DNA of 64,000 nucleotides, taken from NCBI GenBank assembly GCA_910587295.1, contig CAJULP010000087.1:100023-164022 (forward strand), given 5' to 3'. The stretch comes from an uncultured Lachnospiraceae bacterium (GTDB lineage: Bacteria > Bacillota > Clostridia > Lachnospirales > Lachnospiraceae). Positions 34,779-43,167 of the stretch are shown one piece after another; position 1 is the stretch's first letter, and every line of letters begins with the position of its first letter. The notes under the pieces are model-generated. The model ran no database searches. It was not told the origin of the DNA and worked only from the letters and a program-made list of their open reading frames with translations. Made by a program: the position numbers and the translations under genes.

Positions 34779-35893
34779 TAAAACTGTTTCAGGTAATCTA
34801 TCCTGGCCGTCATGTTTAACATGCAGGCATCCAATAAAGTAAGCGCCGTCATGGCTTCCACCACCACTACGGCCCGGGGAACGATCACCGGGTCATGGCG
34901 GCCTTTGATAGCGATTTTAATGTTTTCTCCGTTTTTATTCACCGTATCCTGCTCCATAAAAATAGAAGGAGTGGGTTTTATGTGGGCGCGAAGGATCAGA
35001 TCCGCCCCGTCGCTGATGCCGCCTAATATGCCTCCGGCGTGGTTGGTCTTTTTGGCAATGCCGCTTTCGTCAATGCCGATAACGTCATGCTCAGGATAGT
35101 AAAAAGCATCATTATTTTCAGAGCCGGATGCTCTGGAAACCATGGCGCCATCCCCAATCTCCACGGCTTTTACCGCACCCACAGACATGACAGCCTTGGC
35201 AAGATTTGCGTCCAGCTTTTCGAAAACCGGGTCACCGATGCCGGCGGGAAGGCCTTTTACCACACATTCAATGACTCCGCCGCTGGAGTCTTTTTTCATC
35301 ATACACTCTTTTAAATATGCGGCTGCCTGTTCGTCTGCTTTCCGGTCCGGCATACAGGTGGCAGTTTCATAAATAGCGCTTTGGTCAAAACGGGCGGGGG
35401 CGATGCTGACGGGACCGATGGATCTGGTATAGGCCATAACGGAAATCCCCAGTTCATGTAAGATTTTTAAAGCGATGGCCCCTGCGGCAACCCGTCCTGC
35501 CGTTTCCCGTCCGGAGGATCGGCCGCCGCCGGTGTAATCACGGAAACCGTATTTGGCATCATAGGTGTAGTCCGCATGGCCGGGACGGTAGTAAGATGCA
35601 ATCTCACTGTAATCAGAGGACTTTTGGGAAGTGTTCCGGATCATAAGACTGATGGGCGTTCCGGTGGTCTTTCCTTCAAATATGCCAGATAGGATCTCTA
35701 CCTGATCGGATTCCTTTCTTGGAGTGGCAATTGCACTTTGGCCGGGTTTGCGCCGGTCTAAATAAATCTGGATGTCTTCTTCCGTAAGAGAAAGCCCGGC
35801 AGGGCAGCCGTCTACCACTGCGCCTAAGGCTTTGCCATGGGATTCTCCCCAGGTTGTTATTTTAAAAATAGTTCCCAATATTGAGCCTGCCAT
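34766..35893 (-). CDS. aroC: Chorismate synthase
   Basis: AroC makes chorismate from EPSP using reduced FMN, the last step of the shikimate pathway. The 375-residue product has the family blocks GESHGKALGAVVDGCPAG, the RRKPGQSAIATPRKE segment, YRPGHADYTYDAKYG, GGGRSSGRETAGRVAAGA and GISDGADLILRAHIKPTPS. ATG 35893 has GAAGGA at 6-nt spacing; an in-frame TTG at 35911 lies before the ribosome site. No other shikimate gene is nearby. Confidence 0.97.
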   Translation of the reverse strand: MAGSILGTIFKITTWGESHGKALGAVVDGCPAGLSLTEEDIQIYLDRRKPGQSAIATPRKESDQVEILSGIFEGKTTGTPISLMIRNTSQKSSDYSEIASYYRPGHADYTYDAKYGFRDYTGGGRSSGRETAGRVAAGAIALKILHELGISVMAYTRSIGPVSIAPARFDQSAIYETATCMPDRKADEQAAAYLKECMMKKDSSGGVIECVVKGLPAGIGDPVFEKLDANLAKAVMSVGAVKAVEIGDGAMVSRASGSENNDAFYYPEHDVIGIDESGIAKKTNHAGGILGGISDGADLILRAHIKPTPSIFMEQDTVNKNGENIKIAIKGRHDPVIVPRAVVVVEAMTALTLLDACMLNMTARIDYLKQFYSLR

Positions 35894-35928
35894 AAAAAAT
35901 CCTTCTTTCAAACTTATTTTATTTCGTC

Positions 35929-35957
35929 ATTATAGAGGAATTTCCTAAAAACGGCAA
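35929..35957 (-). promoter_or_regulatory. Sigma-A promoter for aroC
   Basis: On the minus strand, TTGCCG (35957-35952) and TATAAT (35934-35929) are spaced 17 bp, 35 bp upstream of the aroC ATG. Confidence 0.65.
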
Positions 35958-35987
35958 GAAAAACAGCCAAAAAACAAAAATTTCCTA

Positions 35988-36016
35988 TTGTAGAAAGTTA
36001 AATTTACGTGTAAAAT
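35988..36016 (+). promoter_or_regulatory. Sigma-A promoter for the VanY-type carboxypeptidase gene
   Basis: TTGTAG (35988-35993) and TAAAAT (36011-36016) are spaced 17 bp, with TG just before the -10. It is divergent from the aroC promoter. Confidence 0.65.
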
Positions 36017-36056
36017 AGTGTGTACATCGTTTCTAATTACATATTTTGGGGGAAAA

Positions 36057-37130
36057 ATGAAAAGAAGCTTTCACGAGAGGACAAAAGCCTTTTTTATCAG
36101 CATGGGGCGAAAAAATAAATTTTTACGAATACCGGCCATTGCAGGGCTGGCAGTCAGCATGCTTTCTCATCATATTTTTGGATATTTCAGAAGAGGTTCC
36201 AAACGTTTTGCCTGCGCGGTTTTCATTTTGCTGTGCTTTATTGTAGGGAACAGCTTTGCTTTCCCCGTATTTCAGGAGGAGAATGGTTTTGTCTCCGGCA
36301 GCGAGACGGAAGAACCTGCCGTGGCGGCCATTGAGGATTCAGATATTGCGCTGGTAGGCGCACAAAAGGTATCCTATGATGAAATTAAAATTTTAGATGA
36401 TGTCGACGTCATGGAAGGATATGAGAGTGCGGAGCTCCATGGGATGGATCAGGCCGATAAATATTTACTGGATGAAATATTACATCAGGAAGTTTCCGGA
36501 AATGATTTTGGACAAGCCATAGAGCCCAAGGTACATGACGCAAAATTTATGATGGATGATTGGAAGCTTGTGCTGATCAACAAGCAGCATCCCATTCCGG
36601 ATGATTATACGTTTACTTTAGGGCCGATCAAGACCATCAAAGGGGAGATGCAGTGTGACGAGCGGATTATTGAAGATCTCCTTGCCATGATGCAGGCGGC
36701 TTATGAAAATGACGGTATCGTTTTAGGAATCTGCTCCCCTTACAGGGATTTAAACTGGCAGAAGGTTTTATTTAATAGGAAGATCAAGCTTTACATGGCA
36801 AAAGGCATGTCTTATATGGATGCTTATGCATTATCCTCCCAGACGGTGACGGTTCCGGGGGCAAGTGAGCACCAGATCGGACTGGCCGTTGACATGGTAT
36901 CGGATACTTACCAGGAACTGGATGCGGGGTTTGCGGAGACGGATGCAGGTATCTGGTTAAAGGAACACTGCAGTGAATACGGGTTTATCCTGCGTTATCC
37001 GAAAGGAAAAGAGCATATAACCGGTATTGAGTGGGAGCCCTGGCATTTTCGGTATGTGGGGAAGGAAGCAGCCGGTATTATTATGGAAGAGGAACTTTGC
37101 CTGGAAGAATTTTGGGAAAAGTATTTGTAA
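36057..37130 (+). CDS. M15-family D-alanyl-D-alanine carboxypeptidase (VanY-like)
   Basis: A 357-residue membrane-anchored peptidase. One hydrophobic helix lies at about residues 57-75 (FACAVFILLCFIVGNSFAF) after a basic N-terminus. The M15 domain (about 180-350) has SPYRD, the zinc motif SEHQIGLAVDMV (H and D) and EPWHFRYVG (H). It would trim the terminal D-Ala of peptidoglycan stem peptides outside the cell. ATG 36057 follows GGGGGA; an upstream TTG is in frame without a ribosome site. tgt follows 24 bp later. Confidence 0.9.
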   Translation: MKRSFHERTKAFFISMGRKNKFLRIPAIAGLAVSMLSHHIFGYFRRGSKRFACAVFILLCFIVGNSFAFPVFQEENGFVSGSETEEPAVAAIEDSDIALVGAQKVSYDEIKILDDVDVMEGYESAELHGMDQADKYLLDEILHQEVSGNDFGQAIEPKVHDAKFMMDDWKLVLINKQHPIPDDYTFTLGPIKTIKGEMQCDERIIEDLLAMMQAAYENDGIVLGICSPYRDLNWQKVLFNRKIKLYMAKGMSYMDAYALSSQTVTVPGASEHQIGLAVDMVSDTYQELDAGFAETDAGIWLKEHCSEYGFILRYPKGKEHITGIEWEPWHFRYVGKEAAGIIMEEELCLEEFWEKYL

Positions 37131-37154
37131 TAGAAAGGATTATGGTTTAAAGGA

Positions 37155-38294
37155 ATGTATCGGTTGCTAAAGCAGGAAGGAAGAGCAAAAAGAGGGGAAT
37201 TTACAACCGTTCACGGTGTGATACAGACACCGGTTTTTATGAATGTAGGCACGGTGGCGGCTATTAAAGGGGCCGTTTCCACAGAAGATTTAGAGCAGAT
37301 CCATACACAGGTGGAACTTTCCAATACGTATCACCTGCATGTGCGCCCAGGGGATAAGATTATCAGGGAACTGGGCGGACTTCACAAGTTTATGTCCTGG
37401 GATAAGCCTATTTTGACAGATTCGGGTGGTTTTCAGGTGTTTTCCTTATCAAGTCTTCGGAAGATCAAAGAGGAGGGTGTTTATTTTAACTCTCATATTG
37501 ACGGAAGGAAGATTTTTATGGGTCCGGAAGAAAGTATGCAGATTCAGTCAAATCTGGCGTCTACCATTGCAATGGCCTTTGATGAGTGCGCACCTTCCCT
37601 TGCGGATCGGGCGTATGTCAAGGCGTCGGTGGAACGCACTATCAGGTGGCTTGTTCGGTGTAAAAATGAAATGAAAAGATTAAATGCCCTTCCCGATACT
37701 ATCAATCAAAATCAGCTTTTATTTGGCATCAATCAGGGAGCGGTTTATGCGGACCTGCGGATTGAACATGCAAAGCAGATTGCGGAACTTGATCTTGACG
37801 GTTATGCGGTAGGGGGGCTTGCGGTAGGGGAAACACATGAGGAAATGTACTATATTTTAGAAGAGACGGTTCCCTATCTTCCGGTGGATAAGCCCACTTA
37901 CTTAATGGGGGTCGGTACCCCGGCCAATATTTTAGAGGGCGTGGAGCGTGGAATCGACTTTTTCGACTGTGTATATCCCAGCCGGAACGGGCGGCACGGG
38001 CACTTATATACCAACCGGGGGAAGATTAACCTTTTTAATGCGCAGTATGAATTGGATCAGCGTCCTATTGAAGAGGGGTGTAACTGTCCGGCATGCAGAA
38101 GGTATACCCGGGCTTACATCAGGCATCTGCTTAAGGCAAAGGAGATGCTTGGCATGCGGCTTTGTGTGCTCCATAATCTGTATTTTTATAATACTATGAT
38201 GGAAGAAATCAGGGATGCCCTGGATAAGGGAGAATTTGCCGCATATAAGAAACAAAAGCTTGCGGGTATGGAAGAGGGAATGAAGAAAATCTGA
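37155..38294 (+). CDS. tgt: tRNA-guanine (queuine) transglycosylase
   Basis: Tgt exchanges guanine 34 for preQ1 in tRNAs with GUN anticodons. The 379-residue product has the active-site TDSGGFQVFSLSSLRKI, the second catalytic aspartate region DFFDCVYPSRNGRHG, GGLAVGETHEEM, and the zinc site CNCPACRRYTRAYIRH ... LHNLYF. yajC follows under its own promoter, the common tgt-yajC order in bacteria. Confidence 0.97.
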   Translation: MYRLLKQEGRAKRGEFTTVHGVIQTPVFMNVGTVAAIKGAVSTEDLEQIHTQVELSNTYHLHVRPGDKIIRELGGLHKFMSWDKPILTDSGGFQVFSLSSLRKIKEEGVYFNSHIDGRKIFMGPEESMQIQSNLASTIAMAFDECAPSLADRAYVKASVERTIRWLVRCKNEMKRLNALPDTINQNQLLFGINQGAVYADLRIEHAKQIAELDLDGYAVGGLAVGETHEEMYYILEETVPYLPVDKPTYLMGVGTPANILEGVERGIDFFDCVYPSRNGRHGHLYTNRGKINLFNAQYELDQRPIEEGCNCPACRRYTRAYIRHLLKAKEMLGMRLCVLHNLYFYNTMMEEIRDALDKGEFAAYKKQKLAGMEEGMKKI

Positions 38295-38301
38295 AAAAAG
38301 C

Positions 38302-38330
38302 TTGTCTTTACCTGATGAATTGTGTATTAT
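38302..38330 (+). promoter_or_regulatory. Sigma-A promoter for yajC
   Basis: TTGTCT (38302-38307) and TATTAT (38325-38330) are spaced 17 bp, just after the tgt stop and 51 bp before the yajC start. Confidence 0.55.
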
Positions 38331-38381
38331 ATTTGTTAGACTCGGCGGTTGGCCGAAACAAATTCAGGAGGAAACATTGTA

Positions 38382-38702
38382 ATGGGTATTTTATTAACAG
38401 GAGAAGCTGGTGCAGCAACTGCGGCAGGCGGCGGGATTATCATGATCGTATATCTGGTACTTATTTTTGGGTTCCTGTATTTCTTTATGATTCGTCCGCA
38501 GAAAAAGGAACAGAAGAAAGTGGCGGCTATGCTGTCAGCGTTAGAAGTTGGTGATTGCGTCCTTACAAGCAGCGGGTTTTATGGTATTGTCATAGATATT
38601 ACAGATGACACAGTGATCGTTGAATTTGGTAATAATAAAAATTGCCGTATTCCAATGCAAAAAACTGCCATTTCCCAGGTTGAGAAGGCTGATGCAGAAT
38701 AA
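38382..38702 (+). CDS. yajC: Preprotein translocase accessory subunit YajC
   Basis: A 106-residue protein with one transmembrane helix (about 18-38, IIMIVYLVLIFGFLYFFMI) followed by the family motif RPQKKEQKKVAAMLSALEVG and a small beta domain. YajC associates with SecDF and the SecYEG translocon. ATG 38382 follows AGGAGG; the frame also opens 33 bp earlier. A strong terminator follows. Confidence 0.95.
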   Translation: MGILLTGEAGAATAAGGGIIMIVYLVLIFGFLYFFMIRPQKKEQKKVAAMLSALEVGDCVLTSSGFYGIVIDITDDTVIVEFGNNKNCRIPMQKTAISQVEKADAE

Positions 38703-38720
38703 AAGAAATTTCGGGAAGTA

Positions 38721-38749
38721 AGGCGCAGTTTTCTGCGCCTTGTTTTTTG
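38721..38749 (+). terminator. Rho-independent terminator after yajC
   Basis: A perfect 9-bp stem AAGGCGCAG/CTGCGCCTT (38721-38729, 38734-38742) with a TTTT loop is followed by GTTTTTT. It ends the tgt-yajC unit before leuB. Confidence 0.93.
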
Positions 38750-38779
38750 AGGATTTTAAACACAGAAAGGGGAAAGAAG

Positions 38780-39865
38780 ATGAAGCTTAATATTGTTTGT
38801 ATACCGGGTGACGGGATTGGACCGGAAATCGTTGCGGAAGCAAAAAAGGTCTTAAATAAGGTGGCCAATCTTTACGGACACGAAATAAATTATCGGGATG
38901 TGCTTTTAGGCGGGGCGTCCATTGATGTACATGGAGTTCCGTTGACCGATGAGACGATCCAAGCAGCGAAGGAAGCGGATGCGGTATTGATGGGTTCGAT
39001 TGGCGGGGATGCCGCTACATCACCCTGGTATCAGCTGCCGCCCAATTTAAGGCCGGAAGCCGGACTTTTGGGAATCCGCAAAGCGTTGAACCTGTTTGCA
39101 AACCTGCGGCCTGCGGTACTTTATGAGGAGCTTTCGGATGCATGTCCGCTGCGGAAAGATATCAGTGAAGCGGGTTTTGACATGTTGATCATGAGGGAGC
39201 TTACCGGGGGCTTATACTTCGGGGAACGCTATACCACAGAAGAAAACGGGATTAGGAAAGCGGTAGACACGCTTGTCTATAACGAGAATGAAATCCGCAG
39301 GATTGCAAAAAAAGGTTTTGATATTGCATTAAAACGAAGGAGAAAGGTCACCAGCGTGGATAAAGCAAATGTACTGGATTCTTCCCGGTTATGGCGGAAG
39401 GTGGTGGAAGAGGTGGCGCTGGATTACCCGGAAGTTACCTTGGAGCATATGCTGGTGGATAACTGTGCCATGCAGCTGGTAAAAGACCCGGCTCAGTTTG
39501 ACGTGATTCTGACGGAAAATATGTTTGGAGATATTCTTTCCGATGAAGCAAGCATGGTTACCGGTTCTATCGGTATGCTTGCCTCCGCTTCGCTTAACGA
39601 TACGAAATTTGGCCTGTATGAACCGAGCCACGGTTCCGCACCGGATATTGCGGGGAAAGATGCTGCAAACCCGATCGCTACCATTTTGTCGGCGGCGATG
39701 ATGTTAAAATATTCCTTTGACCTGGATCAGGAAGCAGCGGCGATCGAGAGTGCAGTGAAGAAGGTTTTGGAAAAAGGATACCGCACCGGAGATATTATGT
39801 CAAAAGGATGCAGACGGGTAGGCTGTAAGGAAATGGGTGATTTACTGGCGGATGAGATCAAATAA
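38780..39865 (+). CDS. leuB: 3-isopropylmalate dehydrogenase
   Basis: LeuB oxidises and decarboxylates 3-isopropylmalate with NAD in leucine synthesis. The 361-residue product has the start IVCIPGDGIGPEIV, the substrate segment LLGIRKALNLFANLRP, MRELTGGLYFGER, the VDKANVLDSSRLWRKVV block and the C-terminal NAD site GLYEPSHGSAPDIAGKDAAN. ATG 38780 follows AAAGGGGAAAG; the frame extends upstream into the terminator. leuA and leuCD are not in the window. The end overlaps the next gene. Confidence 0.97.
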   Translation: MKLNIVCIPGDGIGPEIVAEAKKVLNKVANLYGHEINYRDVLLGGASIDVHGVPLTDETIQAAKEADAVLMGSIGGDAATSPWYQLPPNLRPEAGLLGIRKALNLFANLRPAVLYEELSDACPLRKDISEAGFDMLIMRELTGGLYFGERYTTEENGIRKAVDTLVYNENEIRRIAKKGFDIALKRRRKVTSVDKANVLDSSRLWRKVVEEVALDYPEVTLEHMLVDNCAMQLVKDPAQFDVILTENMFGDILSDEASMVTGSIGMLASASLNDTKFGLYEPSHGSAPDIAGKDAANPIATILSAAMMLKYSFDLDQEAAAIESAVKKVLEKGYRTGDIMSKGCRRVGCKEMGDLLADEIK

Positions 39866-41450
39866 GAAATTTTCAAAACAAGAGACGGCTTTTTGGGTTT
39901 TATTTGCCGGAATGGCCGTCTATTACGGGTGGAGGCTGTTTGCGTTGACACCTTGGTATGACGAACTATATACTTACTATTTCTTTATCAGCAAAGGACC
40001 GGTCTATGCGGCGATCCATTGGCCGCTGCCCAATAACCATGTGGGGTATTCGGTTTTGTCGGCGGTGCTTGATCTTTTCGGAAATGCCTACATAGGGCTT
40101 CGGGGTGTGTCGTATTTATGCGCCCTTGCCAATTTGTATCTGGTGTTTCGGATTGCGGGAAGATGGATGGAAGGTTATCTGCCTTTGATTGCGACAGGTT
40201 TCTATGTATCAATGGACCTGGTCAACCAGATGGCTGTCCAGGGCAGAGGCTATACGCTGGGCATTACCTGTTTCTTGACGGCGTTTACCTGTATGACGGA
40301 ACTATGCGGGAGCGGGAAGATATCAAAAAGATATTATATTTTTTATATCGGTTCTCTGACTTTGGGCTTGTATGCGGTGACCAGCAATGTATACTGGGTG
40401 GTGCCTCTATGCCTTTCCGGGGGAATTTATCTGTTAGTGTTAAGCATCGGGCAGGCAAAGGCGGAAAACGTTAATTTTCTGAAAACGTCTTTTGGCAAAG
40501 GACTGATCAGGCTGATCTTGGCATCTGTTATGGCGGCGGTACTTACCATCGGATTGTATACGGTAATCTGGATGGCGATTGGCTCCAATCTGCTTGTGAA
40601 AGATGCGGCAAGCATGTATTACGGGCTGAGCCATGGGAAGATGGTCTTAAGCGCTCCCTTTGCGGCAATCGGCAGGGGGATGGAATATATGCTGGATACT
40701 CCTTATATCCAAAGTGAGGAGAGGGCAGGGTTTACAGGACGGCTTTTAGAGTTTCTGGTGACGCTTTCCGGTTATTACTTCCGGGCGGCTTATCTGGTGG
40801 CTGCAATCTGGGCTGCCGGGGTGACCGCCCTTTTTTGGAAACTGGCCTGCCGGCTGCGCGTAAATAATACAGAAGGCATGTTACTGGAGCTTATGCTGGT
40901 TTTGGAAATCCTGTTTGTGCCAATCTGTCTTTTGATCCAATGTAAACGACCTTATTACCGGGTGTTTACTTATGGCGGGGTATTGCTTTGTCTGCTGGCC
41001 GCATGGCTTTTAAAAGAAGCGCTGCATATCATTCAGACAAGGTGGAAACGGGATCTGGTCTTAGAAAAAGGTTCCTTTGTCTTTTTGGTGTTTGCGGCGG
41101 CAATCCTGGTAAAATGCCTGTTCTTTTCCGGATATGGGAACCAGTATGGCGACAGGGAGCATGAGATAGAAACCGTACTTTCCAAGGCAGATATTACGGA
41201 AGAGAAAACATATTGCGTGACTGATTGTAACCAGCAATATCTTTTGTACTTTCTTTATGGAGTCCGCTGCGAAAACAGGGAGATAGAAGGAACGGATCTG
41301 GTAGTTTTGGATAAGCGGATGGCGGATCCTGAATTTGATGAGATGGTATGGGAGTTTTATCATTATTATCAGGATATCCCGTGGGATTATATAGAAGATT
41401 CCATGGATCTGGTTTTTGAAAGCGATCATTATTTATTGTATAGCAAATAG
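39837..41450 (+). CDS. GT-C-fold glycosyltransferase-like polytopic membrane protein
   Basis: A 537-residue protein with about 11-12 hydrophobic helices and a soluble C-terminal tail of about 110 residues. The first external loop has the acidic pair TPWYDELYTYYF, as in GT-C enzymes (ArnT/PMT-like) that transfer sugars from lipid carriers. The family is not certain, and the donor and acceptor are unknown. It starts inside leuB (GTG 39837, or ATG 39852, overlap 14-29 bp) and ends 19 bp before ilvD, so it is embedded in the branched-chain amino acid operon. Confidence 0.7.
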   Translation: MIYWRMRSNKKFSKQETAFWVLFAGMAVYYGWRLFALTPWYDELYTYYFFISKGPVYAAIHWPLPNNHVGYSVLSAVLDLFGNAYIGLRGVSYLCALANLYLVFRIAGRWMEGYLPLIATGFYVSMDLVNQMAVQGRGYTLGITCFLTAFTCMTELCGSGKISKRYYIFYIGSLTLGLYAVTSNVYWVVPLCLSGGIYLLVLSIGQAKAENVNFLKTSFGKGLIRLILASVMAAVLTIGLYTVIWMAIGSNLLVKDAASMYYGLSHGKMVLSAPFAAIGRGMEYMLDTPYIQSEERAGFTGRLLEFLVTLSGYYFRAAYLVAAIWAAGVTALFWKLACRLRVNNTEGMLLELMLVLEILFVPICLLIQCKRPYYRVFTYGGVLLCLLAAWLLKEALHIIQTRWKRDLVLEKGSFVFLVFAAAILVKCLFFSGYGNQYGDREHEIETVLSKADITEEKTYCVTDCNQQYLLYFLYGVRCENREIEGTDLVVLDKRMADPEFDEMVWEFYHYYQDIPWDYIEDSMDLVFESDHYLLYSK

Positions 41451-41469
41451 AAGAAAAGGAGAAAAGAAG

Positions 41470-43146
41470 ATGAGAAGTGATTCTGTAAAGACAGGAACCC
41501 AGCAGGCGCCTCACAGAAGCCTGTTTAACGCATTGGGGTATACGGAAGAAGAAAGAAGGCGTCCCCTTATCGGTATTGTCAATTCCTATAATGAGATCGT
41601 TCCCGGTCATATGAATTTGGATAAAATCACGGAAGCAGTGAAAATGGGAGTTGCCATGGCAGGCGGCACGCCGGTAGTGTTTCCGGCTATCGCAGTCTGT
41701 GACGGGATTGCCATGGGACATGTGGGGATGAAGTATTCTCTTGTGACAAGAGACTTGATTGCGGATTCCACAGAGTGCATGGCGATGGCACATGGGTTTG
41801 ACGGGCTGGTGTGTATCCCCAATTGTGACAAGAATGTGCCGGGACTTTTGATGGCGGCGGCAAGGGTTAATATCCCGACTATCTTTGTATCCGGCGGGCC
41901 TATGCTTGCAGGGCATGTAAAAGGGCAGAAGAGAAGCTTATCTTCCATGTTTGAGGCGGTAGGGAGCGTGGCAGCCGGTTCCATGACCATGGAGGAGCTT
42001 AGTGAATTTGAGGAGAAGGTCTGCCCCACCTGCGGATCCTGTTCCGGTATGTATACGGCAAATTCCATGAACTGTTTGACAGAGGCATTAGGGATGGGTC
42101 TTAGAGGAAACGGAACAATCCCGGCAGTCTATTCTGAGCGGATTCGTCTGGCCAAACATGCCGGAATGAAGATCATGGAGCTGGTGGAAAAGAATATCCG
42201 TCCAAGGGATATCATGACCGAAAAGGCATTTTTAAATGCCCTTACCATTGATATGGCTCTTGGGTGTTCTACCAATTCCATGCTGCATCTGCCTGCCATA
42301 GCCCATGAAGCAGGCGTGGAGTTAAACCTTGACATTGCAAATGAATTGTCGGCAAAAACGCCAAATTTATGCCATTTAGCGCCTGCAGGTCCGACTTATA
42401 TGGAGGATTTAAACGAAGCAGGCGGCGTTTATGCGGTGATGAAGGAACTGACGAAAAAAGACTTGCTGCATTTAGACCTGATTACGGTAACGGGAAAGAC
42501 GGTAGGGGAAAATATAGAAGATGCGGTAAACAAAAATCCGGAAGTTATTCGGCCGGTTGAAAATCCATATTCCCAGACCGGCGGCATTGCTGTCCTTAAG
42601 GGAAATCTTGCGCCGGATTCCGGGGTGGTGAAGCGTTCCGCGGTAGTTCCGGAAATGATGGTCCATGAAGGCCCGGCCAGGGTGTTTGACTGTGAGGAAG
42701 ATGCCATCGAAGCCATCAAAGGCGGTAAGATCGTAGCAGGGGATGTGGTGGTGATCCGCTATGAAGGGCCTAAAGGCGGCCCAGGTATGCGGGAGATGTT
42801 AAATCCCACTTCAGCCATTGCGGGAATGGGGCTTGGGTCATCGGTAGCTCTTATTACAGACGGGCGTTTTTCCGGTGCTTCCAGGGGGGCTTCTATCGGC
42901 CATGTGTCTCCGGAAGCGGCAGTAGGCGGACCGATTGCGCTGGTGGAGGAAGGGGACATCATCAGCATCAATATCCCTGAAAATAAACTGGATATGAAGG
43001 TACCGGAAGAGGAACTGGCGGCAAGAAGGGAAAAATGGCAGCCAAGGGAGCCTAAGGTTACCACCGGCTATCTGTCAAGATACCGTGAAATGGTCACCAG
43101 CGGCAACCGGGGGGCGGTCTTGGAGATCCCCCATCAGGAAAGATAG
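41470..43146 (+). CDS. ilvD: Dihydroxy-acid dehydratase
   Basis: IlvD dehydrates 2,3-dihydroxy acids to the 2-keto precursors of valine and isoleucine, using an Fe-S cluster. The 558-residue product keeps the cluster cysteines in IPNCDKNVPG and CPTCGSCSGMYTANSMNC, with CDGIAMGHVGM and GPKGGPGMREML. ATG 41470 follows AAAAGGAG; the frame extends upstream into the previous gene. ilvB follows 21 bp later. Confidence 0.97.
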   Translation: MRSDSVKTGTQQAPHRSLFNALGYTEEERRRPLIGIVNSYNEIVPGHMNLDKITEAVKMGVAMAGGTPVVFPAIAVCDGIAMGHVGMKYSLVTRDLIADSTECMAMAHGFDGLVCIPNCDKNVPGLLMAAARVNIPTIFVSGGPMLAGHVKGQKRSLSSMFEAVGSVAAGSMTMEELSEFEEKVCPTCGSCSGMYTANSMNCLTEALGMGLRGNGTIPAVYSERIRLAKHAGMKIMELVEKNIRPRDIMTEKAFLNALTIDMALGCSTNSMLHLPAIAHEAGVELNLDIANELSAKTPNLCHLAPAGPTYMEDLNEAGGVYAVMKELTKKDLLHLDLITVTGKTVGENIEDAVNKNPEVIRPVENPYSQTGGIAVLKGNLAPDSGVVKRSAVVPEMMVHEGPARVFDCEEDAIEAIKGGKIVAGDVVVIRYEGPKGGPGMREMLNPTSAIAGMGLGSSVALITDGRFSGASRGASIGHVSPEAAVGGPIALVEEGDIISINIPENKLDMKVPEEELAARREKWQPREPKVTTGYLSRYREMVTSGNRGAVLEIPHQER

Positions 43147-43167
43147 CGCAAGGAAGGAGATAAAAGG